64,000 nt of DNA from Saprospiraceae bacterium (GCA_016714765.1 JADKCF010000001.1:154032-218031); one strand, 5' to 3'; positions 30,688-42,794 are shown, numbered from the stretch's first letter. A program made the numbers and translations. Notes: generated by a model from the sequence alone, not told the origin.

Positions 30688-33600
30688 ATGTTAAAAAAGA
30701 AGGGTGTAAAACCTACCAAAGGATTCGAATCTATTACTATTAGTTTGAGTTCTCCTGATGAAATTCTGGAGAGATCTTATGGTGAGGTATTAAAACCGGA
30801 GACTATTAATTACCGCTCATACAAACCTGAAAGAGATGGATTGTTTTGTGAGAGAATATTCGGACCTGTAAAGGATTACGAATGTTATTGCGGTAAGTAT
30901 AAAAGAATCAGGTACAAAGGTATAGTGTGTGACAGATGTGGTGTAGAAGTAACTGAAAAAAAAGTAAGGAGAGAGCGCATGGGACACATTAAATTGGTTG
31001 TTCCTGTTGTCCATATCTGGTTTTTTAAATCTTTACCGAATAAAATCGGTTATTTGCTTGGGTACTCTTCCAAGAAGTTGGAATCTATCATTTATTATGA
31101 AAGATATGTGGTCGTACAGCCGGGTATCAAAGAAAATGATATTGCAAAACATGAGTTACTTACAGAAGAGGAATACTTTGACATTTTAGATACTTTACCG
31201 AAAGATAATCAACTTCTGGACGATACTGATCCCACTAAGTTTATTGCTAAAATGGGTGCAGAGGCGATCAGAGATCTTTTAGAAAGAATAAAACTGGATG
31301 AGTTGTCTTTTGAACTCAGGCACCAGGCAGCCAATGAAACTTCTCAGCAAAGAAAATCAGAAGCATTAAAACGACTTAGAGTGGTAGAAGCTTTCAGAGA
31401 TGGTATGAAAACTACTGATAACAGACCTGAATGGACAATCATACAGTATTTGCCGGTAACACCTCCTGAGCTTAGACCTCTTGTTCCATTGGATGGAGGT
31501 AGATTTGCCAGTTCTGACCTGAATGACCTTTACAGGCGAGTCATCATCAGAAATAACAGACTCAAGAGACTTTTGGAAATCAAAGCTCCGGAAGTTATCC
31601 TTAGAAACGAAAAAAGGATGCTTCAGGAAGCGGTAGACTCGCTTTTTGATAATTCAAGAAAATCAAACGCTGTCAAAGCTGAAGGTGGCCGATCATTGAA
31701 GTCATTGAGTGATGTGCTTAAAGGCAAACAAGGTAGATTCCGTCAAAACCTCTTAGGTAAAAGGGTGGATTATTCCGGTCGATCTGTCATTGTGGTGGGT
31801 CCGACACTTTTACTACACGAATGCGGTATCCCCAAGGGTATGGCAGCAGAGCTTTTTAAGCCATTTATTATTAAAAAACTGATAGAAAGAGGTGTTGTAA
31901 AAACAGTAAAGTCAGCCAAAAAACTTGTAGACAAAAAAGACCCTGTCATATGGGAAATTCTGGAAAATATTCTCAAAGGCCATCCCGTACTCCTCAACAG
32001 AGCTCCGACTCTTCACAGATTATCTATTCAGGCATTCCAGCCAAGACTGGTAGAAGGTAAGGCGATACAGCTTCACCCACTTGTTTGTGGTGCCTTCAAC
32101 GCAGACTTCGATGGTGACCAGATGGCTGTACACGTTCCCTTGGGACATGCCGCTATTCTGGAAGCTCAAATGCTGATGTTATCTGCCCACAACATGCTGA
32201 ACCCTCAGGATGGTTCTCCAGTAACACTGCCTTCACAAGACATGGTACTTGGATTATATTATCTGACAAAGCCAAGGAAATCCACAGGAGATATCAAAGT
32301 AAGAGGTGAAGGAAGGACATTCTACAGTGCTGAAGAAGTTGTCATAGCATTCAATGAGAGGGTTGTAGACCTTCACGCGATGATAAAAGTGAGGGCTAGA
32401 ACAGACGATGAAAATGGTAATTTGGTCATTAAAATCATTGAAACCACAGTAGGAAGAGTCATTTTCAACCAAAGCACACCTGCAACGGTACCGTTCATAA
32501 ACCAATTGATGACTAAAAAAAGTCTCAAGAAAATCATTGGCGATATCATCATCAGAACGGATTTTACTCAGACTGCAAAGTTCCTGGATGAAATCAAGGA
32601 TCTTGGGTTTTTCTGGGCTTACAAAGGTGGACTGTCGTTCAACTTAGGAGACCTGATCACACCAAGCATCAAGGAACAGACCCTATTGGATGCACAGGAA
32701 GAGGTTGACGAAGTTTGGGAAAATTATAACATGGGTCTCATCACGCCTAACGAAAGGTATAATCAGGTGATAGACAAATGGACATTTGCCGATAATAAAA
32801 TTACCGATAACCTTATGCGTGAAATCGCACAGCACAAGCAAGGATTCAATTCAGTGTTTATGATGCTCGATTCAGGTGCAAGGGGTTCAAAACAGCAAAT
32901 CAAGCAGTTGTGCGGACTGAGGGGATTGATGGCAAAACCTAGAAAATCAGGGGATACTGGTGGCGCCATTATTGAAAACCCGATTCTTGCAAACTTCCTC
33001 GAAGGGCTTTCGGTTTTGGAATATTTTATATCCACGCACGGTGCACGAAAAGGACTTGCGGATACCGCTTTGAAAACAGCCGATGCCGGGTATCTGACCA
33101 GAAGGCTTGTGGATGTTGCCCAGGATGTCATCATCACTGAAGAAGATTGTACAACATTGAGAGGTATCGATACTGAAGCTCTGAAGGATAATGAAAATGT
33201 TATCGAGTCATTAGGTTCGAGAATAGTCGGCAGATATGCTTTGTATAATGTAACAGATCTTGTAACAGATGAAGTTCTGGTAGAAGCTGGCGAATATATC
33301 TCACCTGAAATTGCGGCTAATATTGAAAAAGCTGGCATCGAAATGGTGACCATCAGATCCGTTCTCACTTGCGAAACAAAAGTGGGTGTTTGTGCGAAAT
33401 GTTATGGTAAAAACCTGGCTACCGGAAGAAGAGTAGAAACGGGCGATGCTGTAGGAATCATTGCAGCACAATCCATCGGTGAACCGGGAACTCAGTTGAC
33501 ACTTCGTACCTTCCACGTCGGGGGTATTGCATCTGTATCGAAAACTGAGTCTGAAATCACAACTAAATTTGACGGTGTCATAGAGTTTGACAATATCAAG

Positions 33601-34947
33601 GTAACTGAGCAGGTAGAAGGTGGTTCTAAGACACAAGTGGTACTTTCCCGTTCTGGTGAGGTCAGGGTAGTGGATCCGGAATCCAAAAAAGTGTATAACT
33701 CATATTTTATACCTTATGGTTCTTCTTTATTGGTTAAGGACAAGCAAAAAATTTCCAAAGGGAATACTATATGTGAGTGGGATCCATTCAATAACCTGAT
33801 CATTTCTGAATTTGGAGGTATTGCACAGTTTGAGGATATTGAAGAAGGGGTCACTTACCGTGTTGAAAGAGATGACCAGACAGGATATGCCGAAAAAGTC
33901 ATCATAGAAGCTAAAAACAAAAAGAAGATTCCGGTCATTAAAATTTTGTCTGCAGGAGGTGATGAGTTGAAGACTTACAACCTTCCGGTAGGAGCTTATA
34001 TATCTATTGAAGACAATGCGGAGATAGTTCCTGGACAAAAAACAGTAAAAATACCAAGAAACCTGGGTAAGATACAGGATATTACCGGGGGTCTGCCTAG
34101 AGTAACTGAATTGTTCGAAGCCAGAAACCCATCAAACCCGGCTATCACAGCTGAGATCGACGGTATTATCAACTATGGTAAAATCAAGCGTGGTAATAGA
34201 GAAATTTTTATCGATGACGAAAAAACAGGTCAAAGAAGAAAATATCTGGTAGGATTATCTAAGCACTTACTCGTACAGGAAGGTGACTTTGTAAGAGCAG
34301 GCATGCAATTGTCAGATGGTGCAGTAGCTCCACTTGATATATTAAATATTAAAGGACCTTTCGCAGTTCAGTCATACTTAGTTAACGGAGTACAGGAAGT
34401 GTATCGTTCGCAGGGTATAGCCATCAATGATAAACACATTGAAGTCATCGTAAGACAGATGATGAGAAGAGTCGAAATAGTAGACCCGGGAGATACAACT
34501 TTCCTTGAAGGTGAAGCAGTTGACAGACATGAATTTAATGAGCAGAATGATTGGATTTATGACAAAAAAGTAGTCACAGAACCTGGCGATTCTCAGACAC
34601 TTAAAGCCGGACAGATTGTTTCTATCAGACAGTTGAGAGAAGAGAATTCTAATCTGAAACGTAATGATAAAAAAATCGCTGAAGTAAGAGATGCCATACC
34701 TGCCACATCAAGCGTTATTTTACAGGGTATTACACGTGCTTCGCTTGGTGTTGAAAGTTGGATTTCTGCTGCTTCGTTCCAGGAAACAACTAAAGTACTG
34801 AGTACAGCAGCCATATCTGCTAAGCGGGATTCATTATCCGGATTGAAAGAAAACGTAATTGTTGGAAAAAATATTCCTGCAGGTACTGGTTTACGGCACT
34901 TTAAAAACCTTGAGGTAGAATCCATCAATGAGTATAATGTAGTGTAA
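30688..34947 (+). CDS. rpoC: DNA-directed RNA polymerase subunit beta'
   Basis: Catalytic core subunit, 1419 residues and intact. Visible: the N-terminal zinc ribbon [20 protein letters not shown], the active-site [12 protein letters not shown] (three Mg-binding Asp), the bridge helix/trigger-loop region [16 protein letters not shown], and the second zinc site ([13 protein letters not shown]). The long insert between trigger-loop parts and the C-terminal domain are typical of Bacteroidota. A strong terminator follows. Confidence 0.98.
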   Translation: MLKKKGVKPTKGFESITISLSSPDEILERSYGEVLKPETINYRSYKPERDGLFCERIFGPVKDYECYCGKYKRIRYKGIVCDRCGVEVTEKKVRRERMGHIKLVVPVVHIWFFKSLPNKIGYLLGYSSKKLESIIYYERYVVVQPGIKENDIAKHELLTEEEYFDILDTLPKDNQLLDDTDPTKFIAKMGAEAIRDLLERIKLDELSFELRHQAANETSQQRKSEALKRLRVVEAFRDGMKTTDNRPEWTIIQYLPVTPPELRPLVPLDGGRFASSDLNDLYRRVIIRNNRLKRLLEIKAPEVILRNEKRMLQEAVDSLFDNSRKSNAVKAEGGRSLKSLSDVLKGKQGRFRQNLLGKRVDYSGRSVIVVGPTLLLHECGIPKGMAAELFKPFIIKKLIERGVVKTVKSAKKLVDKKDPVIWEILENILKGHPVLLNRAPTLHRLSIQAFQPRLVEGKAIQLHPLVCGAFNADFDGDQMAVHVPLGHAAILEAQMLMLSAHNMLNPQDGSPVTLPSQDMVLGLYYLTKPRKSTGDIKVRGEGRTFYSAEEVVIAFNERVVDLHAMIKVRARTDDENGNLVIKIIETTVGRVIFNQSTPATVPFINQLMTKKSLKKIIGDIIIRTDFTQTAKFLDEIKDLGFFWAYKGGLSFNLGDLITPSIKEQTLLDAQEEVDEVWENYNMGLITPNERYNQVIDKWTFADNKITDNLMREIAQHKQGFNSVFMMLDSGARGSKQQIKQLCGLRGLMAKPRKSGDTGGAIIENPILANFLEGLSVLEYFISTHGARKGLADTALKTADAGYLTRRLVDVAQDVIITEEDCTTLRGIDTEALKDNENVIESLGSRIVGRYALYNVTDLVTDEVLVEAGEYISPEIAANIEKAGIEMVTIRSVLTCETKVGVCAKCYGKNLATGRRVETGDAVGIIAAQSIGEPGTQLTLRTFHVGGIASVSKTESEITTKFDGVIEFDNIKVTEQVEGGSKTQVVLSRSGEVRVVDPESKKVYNSYFIPYGSSLLVKDKQKISKGNTICEWDPFNNLIISEFGGIAQFEDIEEGVTYRVERDDQTGYAEKVIIEAKNKKKIPVIKILSAGGDELKTYNLPVGAYISIEDNAEIVPGQKTVKIPRNLGKIQDITGGLPRVTELFEARNPSNPAITAEIDGIINYGKIKRGNREIFIDDEKTGQRRKYLVGLSKHLLVQEGDFVRAGMQLSDGAVAPLDILNIKGPFAVQSYLVNGVQEVYRSQGIAINDKHIEVIVRQMMRRVEIVDPGDTTFLEGEAVDRHEFNEQNDWIYDKKVVTEPGDSQTLKAGQIVSIRQLREENSNLKRNDKKIAEVRDAIPATSSVILQGITRASLGVESWISAASFQETTKVLSTAAISAKRDSLSGLKENVIVGKNIPAGTGLRHFKNLEVESINEYNVV

Positions 34948-34990
34948 GAAGTATCCTCTATGGAATAGCAAGATTTCTGGAATAAACATT

Positions 34991-35028
34991 AAAAAGGGGT
35001 AAATTCATCGAATTCGCCCCTTTTTTTT
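34991..35028 (+). terminator. Rho-independent terminator of the rpl-rpo operon
   Basis: Stem AAAAGGGG ... CCCCTTTT extended by an inner AATT/AATT pairing, followed by eight T. Confidence 0.9.
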
Positions 35029-35118
35029 ATCTATAAATATCATTTAAGATTTAAAATTTAATTAGAAAGTAAAATGTCAGGAATATATTTTATTTTTACC
35101 TATTGAAGATATTTACTT

Positions 35119-37693
35119 ATGGTAATTAAAAAGGTATTCCTGGCAGTAGCCCTTGTTGTAACACTGATTGGTGCACAGATCATCCTTAGAGAAAAGGCAA
35201 ATCCACATTTAGGCACAATAGAAAAACTCTATCCCAATGAAGAGCATTTCCTATTAAAACAGTACCCTGAAACCACTTTTCATATCCGAGCCTATGAAAA
35301 GGTCATGGAAGAAATGCTTATGTTTTCGAAAAACCAACATGCCCGTTCCACAGGAAGTTGGGTGGTTCAGGGTCCTGGCAATATTGGAGCTCGAGCAAAT
35401 ACAGTAGCTATTGACCCTTTCAATTCACAAAACATCTTGGTCGGATATTCTGAAGGAGGCTTATTCAGAACAAGGAATGGTGGCACCACATGGCTCCCGG
35501 TGTTTGATGAACAAACTACATTATCAATTGGGGATGTTGTATATGATCCGATAAATTCTGATATAGTATATGCCGGAACCGGCGATCCCAATGTGTCTGG
35601 TTATCCGTTTATTGGCAATGGTGTATACAAATCTACTGACGGAGGAACAACCTGGAGAAATATTGGTCTGAAAGAAACAAGAATCATATCTCAGGTAAGG
35701 ATTTCGAAACAAGACAACAATATTATCTATGTTTCTGCGATGGGCCTTCCCTTTGAGAAAAACCAACACAGAGGTGTTTTTAAATCCAATAATGGGGGAG
35801 AGACATGGCAGCAGGTTTTATTTGTAAATGACTCAACCGGTATATGTGATCTGGTCGTTCATCCAGGGAACCACAATATTGTATATGCGGCTGGTTGGAA
35901 CAGGATAAGAAATAACAAAAAATCATTGGTTTCAGGTCCTGATGCAAAAATTTATAAAAGCATAGATGGTGGAGCCACCTGGAAAACTCTAAAAAATGGG
36001 CTGCCAGAAGATTTGTCAAGCAGAATAGGTATTGACATCTCTGCGTCCAATCCTAATATTTTGTTTGCATGCTATACACACCCTACTAATTTTAACCTAA
36101 AGGGAGTGTATAAATCTACAGATGGAGGAGAGTCCTGGCAATCACTGATCATAGGAGGTGATACGGGACTTGAGCAAGGTATTTATGGAGGCTTTGGGTG
36201 GTATTTTGGCAAAATTAGAATAAATCCCAATAATTCTGATGATGTGTTTATACTCGGGGTGGATTTGTACAGAACTGTTGATGGTGGTATATCATGGGAA
36301 GCAGCAACTCCTCCCTGGTGGTCTTACGAAGTCCATGCTGACAAACACGATCTGATCTTTCAGGGCTCAAATATGTTTCTGGCCACGGATGGGGGTGTCT
36401 ACAAAGCAAACATCGACAATGCACGATGGGAAGATATTGAAAATATTCCAACTACACAGTTTTACAGAGTCAGCTACAATCCACATAGTCCTGAGCTTTA
36501 TTACGGTGGAGCACAAGACAACGGAACCTCTGGGGGCAACAATTTGGCCATAAATGACTGGGATAGAATATATGGTGGTGATGGATTTCAGTCATTATTT
36601 CATCCACAAAACAAAGATATTTTTTACGTGGAGACTCAAAACGGGGACATCTCAGTAACATCAAATGGAGGGATAGATTTCGATGCAGCTGACGCAGGGA
36701 TAGAAAGTTCTGACCCACGGAATTGGGATATGCCTTTGATGATGAGTCATCATGACCCCAATGTACTTTATACAGGCACCAATAGGATATACAGGAATGA
36801 AGGAGGAAATACTGATATAAACTGGAAACCAATAAGTGAAGATTTAACTAAGCCCGATTCGGATTTTCTGAGACACAATATCAGTGCTATACACGAATCT
36901 AAGTTGAACAGTGATTATATCATCTCAGGTTCTAGTGATGGTCAGCTATGGGTGACTAAAGATAAAGGTTCGACGTGGGATAAAATAAATACTGGTTTAC
37001 CTCTGAAATATATTTCTTCTGTTTCTTTTTCTCCGGTTTTTGAAAATACAATTTATTGCAGTTTTACGGGATATAAAGATAATGACAATTTCCCTCATAT
37101 TTTCAAATCTGATAATCTGGGCAAAACCTGGAGACCAATCAATGGCAATATTCCTCCTGTTGCCATCAACAATATACTTGTCTTACCTAAACCTAATGAT
37201 GGAGATCTCATCGGTGGTGACTTGATTGTTATTGCTACAGATGCAGGTGTTTATTTTACAAATAACGGAGGAGGAGAGTGGCAACGATTGGGTGATAATA
37301 TGCCCTCTTGTTCCCGTATATGATGTCGATTACAATGTGATAAATAACGAGGTCATTGCCGGAACATTTGGAAGAAGTATTCTTACTTTCGACCTTGAAC
37401 AGATAGGGTATGGTGGATTAGTGAATACTAATGTGATTGATGAAGAATTGAGTCAGTTTTCATTAAAATCAACTCTTCTAACAAATGATATGCGCTTCAT
37501 TATACTCAATGAAAAGGCGACTAATGCAGATTATAATATCATCGATATCAATGGAAAGGTCTGGCAAAAAGGAGCATTAAGTTCAAACCAATCAGAATTA
37601 TGTATCAATGATTTGCCGAGGGGTATATACATTATTTCAATAAAAGCTCATCTAAGCACGTATAAAAAAGCCATTAAATTTATTAAAATTTAA
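35119..37693 (+). CDS. secreted BNR/VPS10-repeat propeller protein with T9SS sorting domain (one frameshift)
   Basis: A large exported protein (reconstructed about 858 residues) with an N-terminal membrane/signal segment (residues 3-20). At least eight BNR-type blades carry the S/T-x-D-G-G-x-T/S-W box (KSTDGGTTW, KSNNGGETW, KSIDGGATW, KSTDGGESW, RTVDGGISW, TKDKGSTW, KSDNLGKTW and a degenerate NNGGGEW). The first frame ends at 37323 after an extra C in the CCC at 37303-37305. Removing one C gives DNMPLVPVYDVDYN and continues to a T9SS type A sorting tail (IDINGKVWQKG, LPRGIYIISIKA, KKAIKFIKI). Blades of this sort occur in sialidase-like and Vps10-like proteins; no catalytic residues are evident, so binding or adhesion is as likely as hydrolysis. 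Confidence 0.82.
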
Positions 37694-37699
37694 TGGCTT
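37668..37699 (-). terminator. Minus-strand terminator embedded in the 3' end of the convergent BNR gene
   Basis: Perfect 14-bp stem with a four-base loop. Read on the minus strand it is followed by a T run (plus strand AAAAAA at 37664-37669), so it terminates the lipoprotein gene at 37731-38251. Its left half and loop encode the last residues of the T9SS tail on the plus strand. Confidence 0.75.
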
Positions 37700-37730
37700 C
37701 ACTTATTATGTATAGATAATATTTGTACAA

Positions 37731-38251
37731 TCAACTCATACTTGTAACCGCTATTTCTTTACCATTTAATTTTATAACTGGTATATTCTTAAGTTTATCT
37801 TTAGGAACAGTAATGATGAGAGATGGTCTGTGTGTAGACATTTTTTGCCCGAAAAACTGGAACTCACATTCAATGAAGGATAATCAGCGTTTAGATTTAA
37901 AGACTCTACCTTATAAATAGTTTCGTTGGTCGTAGTATCACCGAATACACTAATTACATCATAAGTATCAAAATTTATTATGGAATTGTCGGAATACTTT
38001 CCTACATAGATTTCAAATAATTTTTGGGACTTGAAATGAAAGCCAACATTTCCTTCTTGCAATTTTTGATACTGGACCAGTTTGAAAGTACCTGACATGT
38101 CTTTAGCACCTGTACCTTCCAATGCTTTTGAATCATGAATAGACGTTATTATTTTTTCTTTGTTTTCGGGATTGACCTTACTATCATTTTTACATGAAGT
38201 TATTAAAAATCCTGCCAGGACTGCCAAAACTAAACTCTTTAAGATATTCAT
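37731..38251 (-). CDS. hypothetical lipoprotein (one frameshift near the 3' end)
   Basis: I do not recognise the family. Signal peptide with lipobox LITSC (Cys at about residue 20), then a Lys/Asn-rich linker and a small beta-rich domain (TGAKDMSGTFKLVQYQKLQEG, LFEIYVGKYSDNS). The uninterrupted frame ends at 37772 with an unnatural Leu/Ile-rich tail. One extra base in the T run at 37841-37846 (plus strand) instead gives STHRPSLIITVPKDKLKNIP and LNGKEIAVTSMS, ending at 37731, which reads far more like protein. About 173 residues. A -7 box lies 34 bases upstream. Confidence 0.6.
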
Positions 38252-38285
38252 ATTTTATAATTAATAAAGTTTTACTGAAAAGCCA

Positions 38286-38293
38286 CAAAGGTA
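38286..38293 (-). promoter_or_regulatory. Bacteroidota-type -7 box (TACCTTTG on minus strand)
   Basis: Plus strand CAAAGGTA, 34 bases before the lipoprotein ATG at 38251. Confidence 0.55.
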
Positions 38294-38310
38294 TAAATAA
38301 AAATGAAACC

Positions 38311-41300
38311 CTATTTTAAAATCACCAATTTCTTATTGAGATGATGTCCATCTGTACTTATTCTTAGCAGATAAACGCCCGAAGTAAATATGTTCATTTG
38401 ATCCACAGCTAGGTTGATATTATCGGTCGGCAACGAATACAATTGAGTATAAACCTTGCGGTAATGTGTATCGAATATTTCTACTTTTTCTATGGTATTG
38501 CCATTGTTGCATTGAATATTAAGATATTCGGTCACAGGATTTGGGTATAATTGAATACTTTTCAGCTTTTCATCCAACACAAAATTGGCTACTTCGAGCA
38601 GGATGCTGTTTTCTACCAGTTCACAACTAACAGAATCAGTCACGACTAGTTTATAGATGCCTGCGTCGAGATTGGATATTTTGGGAGTGGTGCCTACAAG
38701 GGTGCCGTCCACTTTATACCACATATATTTTAGAATCCCCTCCCCTCCATTGACTATTGCTTCCAGACTACCGTCCTTTGCTTGGAAGGTGGAAGGACTG
38801 GTTTTTTTGATTTGATTTACGATTATTGGTGTATAAACGGATGGTACTACTATGTTTTGAAGGATGGTTAAGCATTGCAAAGAATCAGTGATTATAACAG
38901 TGTATGTCCCCGCTTGCACCGAATCGAGTGGGTGATCTAATTCGAAATTTCCATTATACACCTGGATTTGGTAATCGCCCAAATTGCCAATTACATCTAT
39001 ACTAATTTCCCCATCAAAGCTATTAAAACAAGTGGCAGGTGTAAATTCAGCAGTTGCATATAGCAAACAGTTGACACCGCCTACCACAGCCCATGCGGAA
39101 ATTAGGCAATCGTTATTATCCTGTAAAGTATACGTATATAAGCCCGGTGAAAGACTATCTCTTAAAAATGTGTTGCTTCCATCATCCCAAAAAATTTGGA
39201 CGGGTTGTGTTCCTCCAACAGGTATAACAAAGATGGTTCCGTCATTTTTGCCTGCTTCTGATTCGTCTATTACTGTCACATTGGCTTTAAGACTATCCGG
39301 TTGGTCCACATAGATACTATCAGTCAGGTAACAACCACCTTTATCTGTTATGGTTACTAAATAACTACCTACAGCTAGATTGTTTATAGTGTCATTGGAA
39401 ACAGCCCCATTTGACCAAATGTAATTAAGAGAACCAAATCCACCCTCCATCAATAGAGCAATCGACCCATTGGATTGTCCAAAGCATAACGGTGACATTA
39501 TGTCAATGGAACTGATTTCTAAAGTGTCAGCCTGGTAGATTTGGTATGCGTAAGTTTTTTGACAATTACTGGTATCTGTTATTGTGATCTGATAAATTCC
39601 AGCCAATAAACTGTCGTTGGTCAATGAAACTTCACTGTTAGACCATAAGTAAGTTAATTCTCCTGTTCCACCTGATAACTGTAAAGATATCAGACCATTG
39701 GTATCAGCTGGACACAATATCGTATCTACTTGCAGTAGATTTGCCTTAATAAGAGGAGCCTGGGTTATACTAACGGTTAAAGGTAAGCTCAAACAACCTG
39801 TATTATCGGTGGCTATGACTGTATAGATACCTGCAGGCAGTTGTGAAGCTGTTGTACCACTCTGACCATTTGACCAGTTGTATGTATATTGTGGATTTGG
39901 AAGCACAGAGGCGGACCCTGTACTGTCACCAAAACATTTAACATTAGTAGAGTTTAATAAATTGATAGAAAAAGATGTATTGGTTGCAACAGTGTATGTA
40001 GCCGAATTGGTACAGCTATTAGAATCTGTTACTATTATGGTATAATTTCCGATGCCAAGGTTCTGGTTCTGAGCCCCCGTTTGCCCATTAGACCAAAGAT
40101 AGGTATAAGGTGCCAATCCATTAGAAGCCTGGACAGACAATGCGCCATTGGTAGCTGTATTGCAGGACGCATTGCTACTGGATATTAAATTGATTATGAG
40201 TGGCGTCGGCTGTGTGATATTGACGCTTGACGATGCTGTACAGCCTTTATTGTCGGTAACTGTTACTGTATAGATACCTGCAGAGACATTGTTTATGGCT
40301 GCATTTGTTTCACCATTAGTCCATAAGTAGGTATAGCTCAGGTTGCCACCTTCTGTAGATACTGATGCTGTTCCATTACTACCACCATGGCAAGTTACAG
40401 GTAAAATATTACCTATTGTAGCACTCAGTAATGGAGGTGCTGTTATTGTAAAAACAGCTGACTTAGTACAACCATTACCTGAGTCAGTGACAACGACTGT
40501 ATATGTTCCTGCTATAAGATTATTGATGCTGGTATTGGTCGACCCATTATTCCATAAATAGGATGGGTTACCGGTTGTGCCACTTGAAGATACTGTGATG
40601 GAACCATTATTACCACCAGCGCAAGATACATTGGTTAAATTGGTGGCTACAACCGAAATAGCAGCCGGCTGAGAGATCACAACACTCTTTGTTGTAGTAC
40701 AATCTAAAAAATCACTAACCGTCACGGTGTAAGTACCTGCTGACAGATTGTTTTGGGTATTACTTGCACCACTTCCTGTTGCTCCATTTGGCCATGTATA
40801 AGTATAAGAAGCAGTTCCTCCGGTGGCTGTGATAGTGGCAGCACCATTATTGGTCCCAAAACAAGAGGCGTTTACAACATTGCTGAATGAAGCATTAAGG
40901 ACAGCTGGTTGACTGACCGTAAATGTTTTGGAAGAGGTACAGTTGGCACCGTCACTGACAGTCACCGTGTATGTACCTGCTGGTACATTGTTTATATTGG
41001 CTTGATTACTGTTATTCGACCATTGATAGTTCAATGTTGGTGTTCCTCCGGTGATGGTAGTGGATACCCCACCATTGAGGAGCCCATTGCAAGTCACATT
41101 GGTCACTGTACCTGAGACATTAAGGGGAGGAGAGACAGTCACGGAGGTAGTTTTAGACGCAATACACCCGTTGTCATCGGTCACAGTCACCGTATATGTA
41201 CCTACAAGCAAGCCTGAAATGTTCGACGTAGTACTGTTATTGGACCAAAGATAACTATAACTTCCTGTACCACCACTGGCAGTAGAAGAAGCAGTGCCAT

Positions 41301-42144
41301 TAGTGGCCCCCGGGCATATGACAGAGCCAAAAGCGGTCGCTTGCAAGACAGTAGGGCTAGAAATGGTAACAGAAGCCGACGTGCTTGCTCCTGCACTGTC
41401 TGTGATAGTCACTGTGGACACTCCGGGAGATAATGAATTGTTCGTTGGAGTGGTGACACCATTGGTCCACGAATATCCATAAGGGCTGGTTCCTCCTGTA
41501 GCTACGGCTGTTGCCGAGCCATCATTAGTATTCGAACAGCTTGTACCGTTTACATTATTGATAGTAACTGCAAGTGGAGAGCTCCCTGCAATAATAGGCA
41601 CCTGGATATTGGTAGCCACAACTTTGTCGAGTTGATTTCCACTATTACCACTACCTATCACAGCAGCTGCATAAAATTTGATATTGGGGTTGGTGCCTAC
41701 AGTCGGAGGAGCCACCCAGGTTACGGTGTATGTGAGTTCATCTGAAGCTGGAAAATTGGTAGCCGGAGCATGACCAAAGTAGTTTTTACCGCCAGCTACT
41801 CTGATCTCGGTATTGGGAGATTGATTGCTCATACTTCCTGCATTGGCATTGGTTCCAGTCAGAGCCACCATTTGGAATCCCCCTCTTACAGCATTTCCAA
41901 CAGAATTTGTCACAGTCACCGTTATTGTATAGGTTGCGTTGGTGACAATGGTGGCCGGGAGACCTGTTATTGTGATAGAACCATCCAAACTGGTGCTACC
42001 GGTGTGACAACCAGATTGTCCACAGGACGAATCACCGGGTGCTCCGGTATATCCACCTGTTGATGTGACAGGATGCAGGCCAGAATTCCCTAAGCCTAAA
42101 ATCAACACGCATAAAATTGTAAGTATGATGGAACTTTTATTCAT
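38311..42144 (-). CDS. giant SprB-repeat surface protein with choice-of-anchor V head and T9SS tail
   Basis: A 1277-residue secreted protein. After the signal peptide comes a choice-of-anchor V (Reeler-like) domain (about 25-190) containing a CGQSGCH segment, which matches a haem-type C-x-x-C-H. Then about 13 tandem SprB-type beta-sandwich repeats of 70-80 residues run to about residue 1190, most with a Cys-x-G...NG start, a W-S/T-N-G centre and a G-x-Y-T-V-T-V-T-D-x-x-G-C end. The protein ends with a type A T9SS sorting domain (IQLYPNPVTEYLNI, IFTSGVYLLRIST, KKLVILK). SprB in Flavobacterium is the motile adhesin of gliding; whether this organism glides cannot be told from here. Monocistronic in appearance. 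Confidence 0.88.
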   Translation of the reverse strand: MNKSSIILTILCVLILGLGNSGLHPVTSTGGYTGAPGDSSCGQSGCHTGSTSLDGSITITGLPATIVTNATYTITVTVTNSVGNAVRGGFQMVALTGTNANAGSMSNQSPNTEIRVAGGKNYFGHAPATNFPASDELTYTVTWVAPPTVGTNPNIKFYAAAVIGSGNSGNQLDKVVATNIQVPIIAGSSPLAVTINNVNGTSCSNTNDGSATAVATGGTSPYGYSWTNGVTTPTNNSLSPGVSTVTITDSAGASTSASVTISSPTVLQATAFGSVICPGATNGTASSTASGGTGSYSYLWSNNSTTSNISGLLVGTYTVTVTDDNGCIASKTTSVTVSPPLNVSGTVTNVTCNGLLNGGVSTTITGGTPTLNYQWSNNSNQANINNVPAGTYTVTVSDGANCTSSKTFTVSQPAVLNASFSNVVNASCFGTNNGAATITATGGTASYTYTWPNGATGSGASNTQNNLSAGTYTVTVSDFLDCTTTKSVVISQPAAISVVATNLTNVSCAGGNNGSITVSSSGTTGNPSYLWNNGSTNTSINNLIAGTYTVVVTDSGNGCTKSAVFTITAPPLLSATIGNILPVTCHGGSNGTASVSTEGGNLSYTYLWTNGETNAAINNVSAGIYTVTVTDNKGCTASSSVNITQPTPLIINLISSSNASCNTATNGALSVQASNGLAPYTYLWSNGQTGAQNQNLGIGNYTIIVTDSNSCTNSATYTVATNTSFSINLLNSTNVKCFGDSTGSASVLPNPQYTYNWSNGQSGTTASQLPAGIYTVIATDNTGCLSLPLTVSITQAPLIKANLLQVDTILCPADTNGLISLQLSGGTGELTYLWSNSEVSLTNDSLLAGIYQITITDTSNCQKTYAYQIYQADTLEISSIDIMSPLCFGQSNGSIALLMEGGFGSLNYIWSNGAVSNDTINNLAVGSYLVTITDKGGCYLTDSIYVDQPDSLKANVTVIDESEAGKNDGTIFVIPVGGTQPVQIFWDDGSNTFLRDSLSPGLYTYTLQDNNDCLISAWAVVGGVNCLLYATAEFTPATCFNSFDGEISIDVIGNLGDYQIQVYNGNFELDHPLDSVQAGTYTVIITDSLQCLTILQNIVVPSVYTPIIVNQIKKTSPSTFQAKDGSLEAIVNGGEGILKYMWYKVDGTLVGTTPKISNLDAGIYKLVVTDSVSCELVENSILLEVANFVLDEKLKSIQLYPNPVTEYLNIQCNNGNTIEKVEIFDTHYRKVYTQLYSLPTDNINLAVDQMNIFTSGVYLLRISTDGHHLNKKLVILK
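38590..41575 (-). repeat. Tandem SprB-type repeat region, about 13 units of 210-240 bp
   Basis: Protein-level repeats; the first seven or so (distal, 39900-41575) are the most alike and share near-identical codon stretches for YTYLWSNG and AGTYTVTVTD. The last four are diverged and have lost the Cys pair. Confidence 0.85.
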
Positions 42145-42197
42145 TAAAATGATAAATTGAAATTATTAAATTAGAAACGTAGTGGGAATGATGTGAC

Positions 42198-42794
42198 TTA
42201 AATAGCCCGAATTCTTTCTATATATTTGACAATGTACTTACCTAAGATATCAAATTCGATATTCACCAGGTCATTTGGTTTTGTGTTTTTAAAATTGGTA
42301 TGTTCATAAGTATATGGTATGATCGCTACCGAAAATGAATCTGTATTGACATTTACCAGGGTTAGACTGACACCATTGACACAAATAGAACCCTTTGGGA
42401 CCATTAGATTTTCATACTTGGATGATGTTCTAAAATAAAAATACCAACTGCCTTTTTCTTCTTTAATATCAATACATTCCAAAGCAGTATCTACGTGACC
42501 CTGTACAAAATGCCCGTCTATGCGGCTATTTGCCAAAACAGATCTCTCGAGGTTGATAATATCACCTTTTTGCCATTTACTTAAATTGGTAACATCCATC
42601 GTCTCTTTGATTGCGGTTACAGTATGGCTATAAGGGGTGGTGGATATTACCGTTAGACAAACACCATTATGGGAGATGCTCTGATCAATATACGCTTCAT
42701 GGCTTATTGATGACTCAATAGTGAAATGTTTGTTACTTCCATCCTCTTTGATATCTGTGATAATACCTGTTGTTTCTATGATGCCGCTGAACAT
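42198..42794 (-). CDS. ribE: riboflavin synthase alpha subunit
   Basis: Dismutates two 6,7-dimethyl-8-ribityllumazine to riboflavin. The 198-residue protein has two tandem lumazine-binding barrels: MFSGIIETTG with HNGVCLTVIS, and HFVQGHVDT with ICVNGVSLTLVNV, the usual paired signatures. The start codon overlaps the stop codon of the upstream CHU_C gene by one base (TAATG), so it is translated from the same message. Confidence 0.95.
   Translation of the reverse strand: MFSGIIETTGIITDIKEDGSNKHFTIESSISHEAYIDQSISHNGVCLTVISTTPYSHTVTAIKETMDVTNLSKWQKGDIINLERSVLANSRIDGHFVQGHVDTALECIDIKEEKGSWYFYFRTSSKYENLMVPKGSICVNGVSLTLVNVNTDSFSVAIIPYTYEHTNFKNTKPNDLVNIEFDILGKYIVKYIERIRAI

Noticed and set aside
30688..34947. 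Searched rpoC for frameshifts like those in rpoB
   Set aside because: The frame is continuous over 1419 residues with all active-site and zinc motifs in order.
38590..41575. Possible CRISPR-like or DNA tandem repeat because of regular spacing
   Set aside because: The periodicity is protein-level SprB repeats in one long open frame; units of 210-240 bp are not identical and have no spacer structure.
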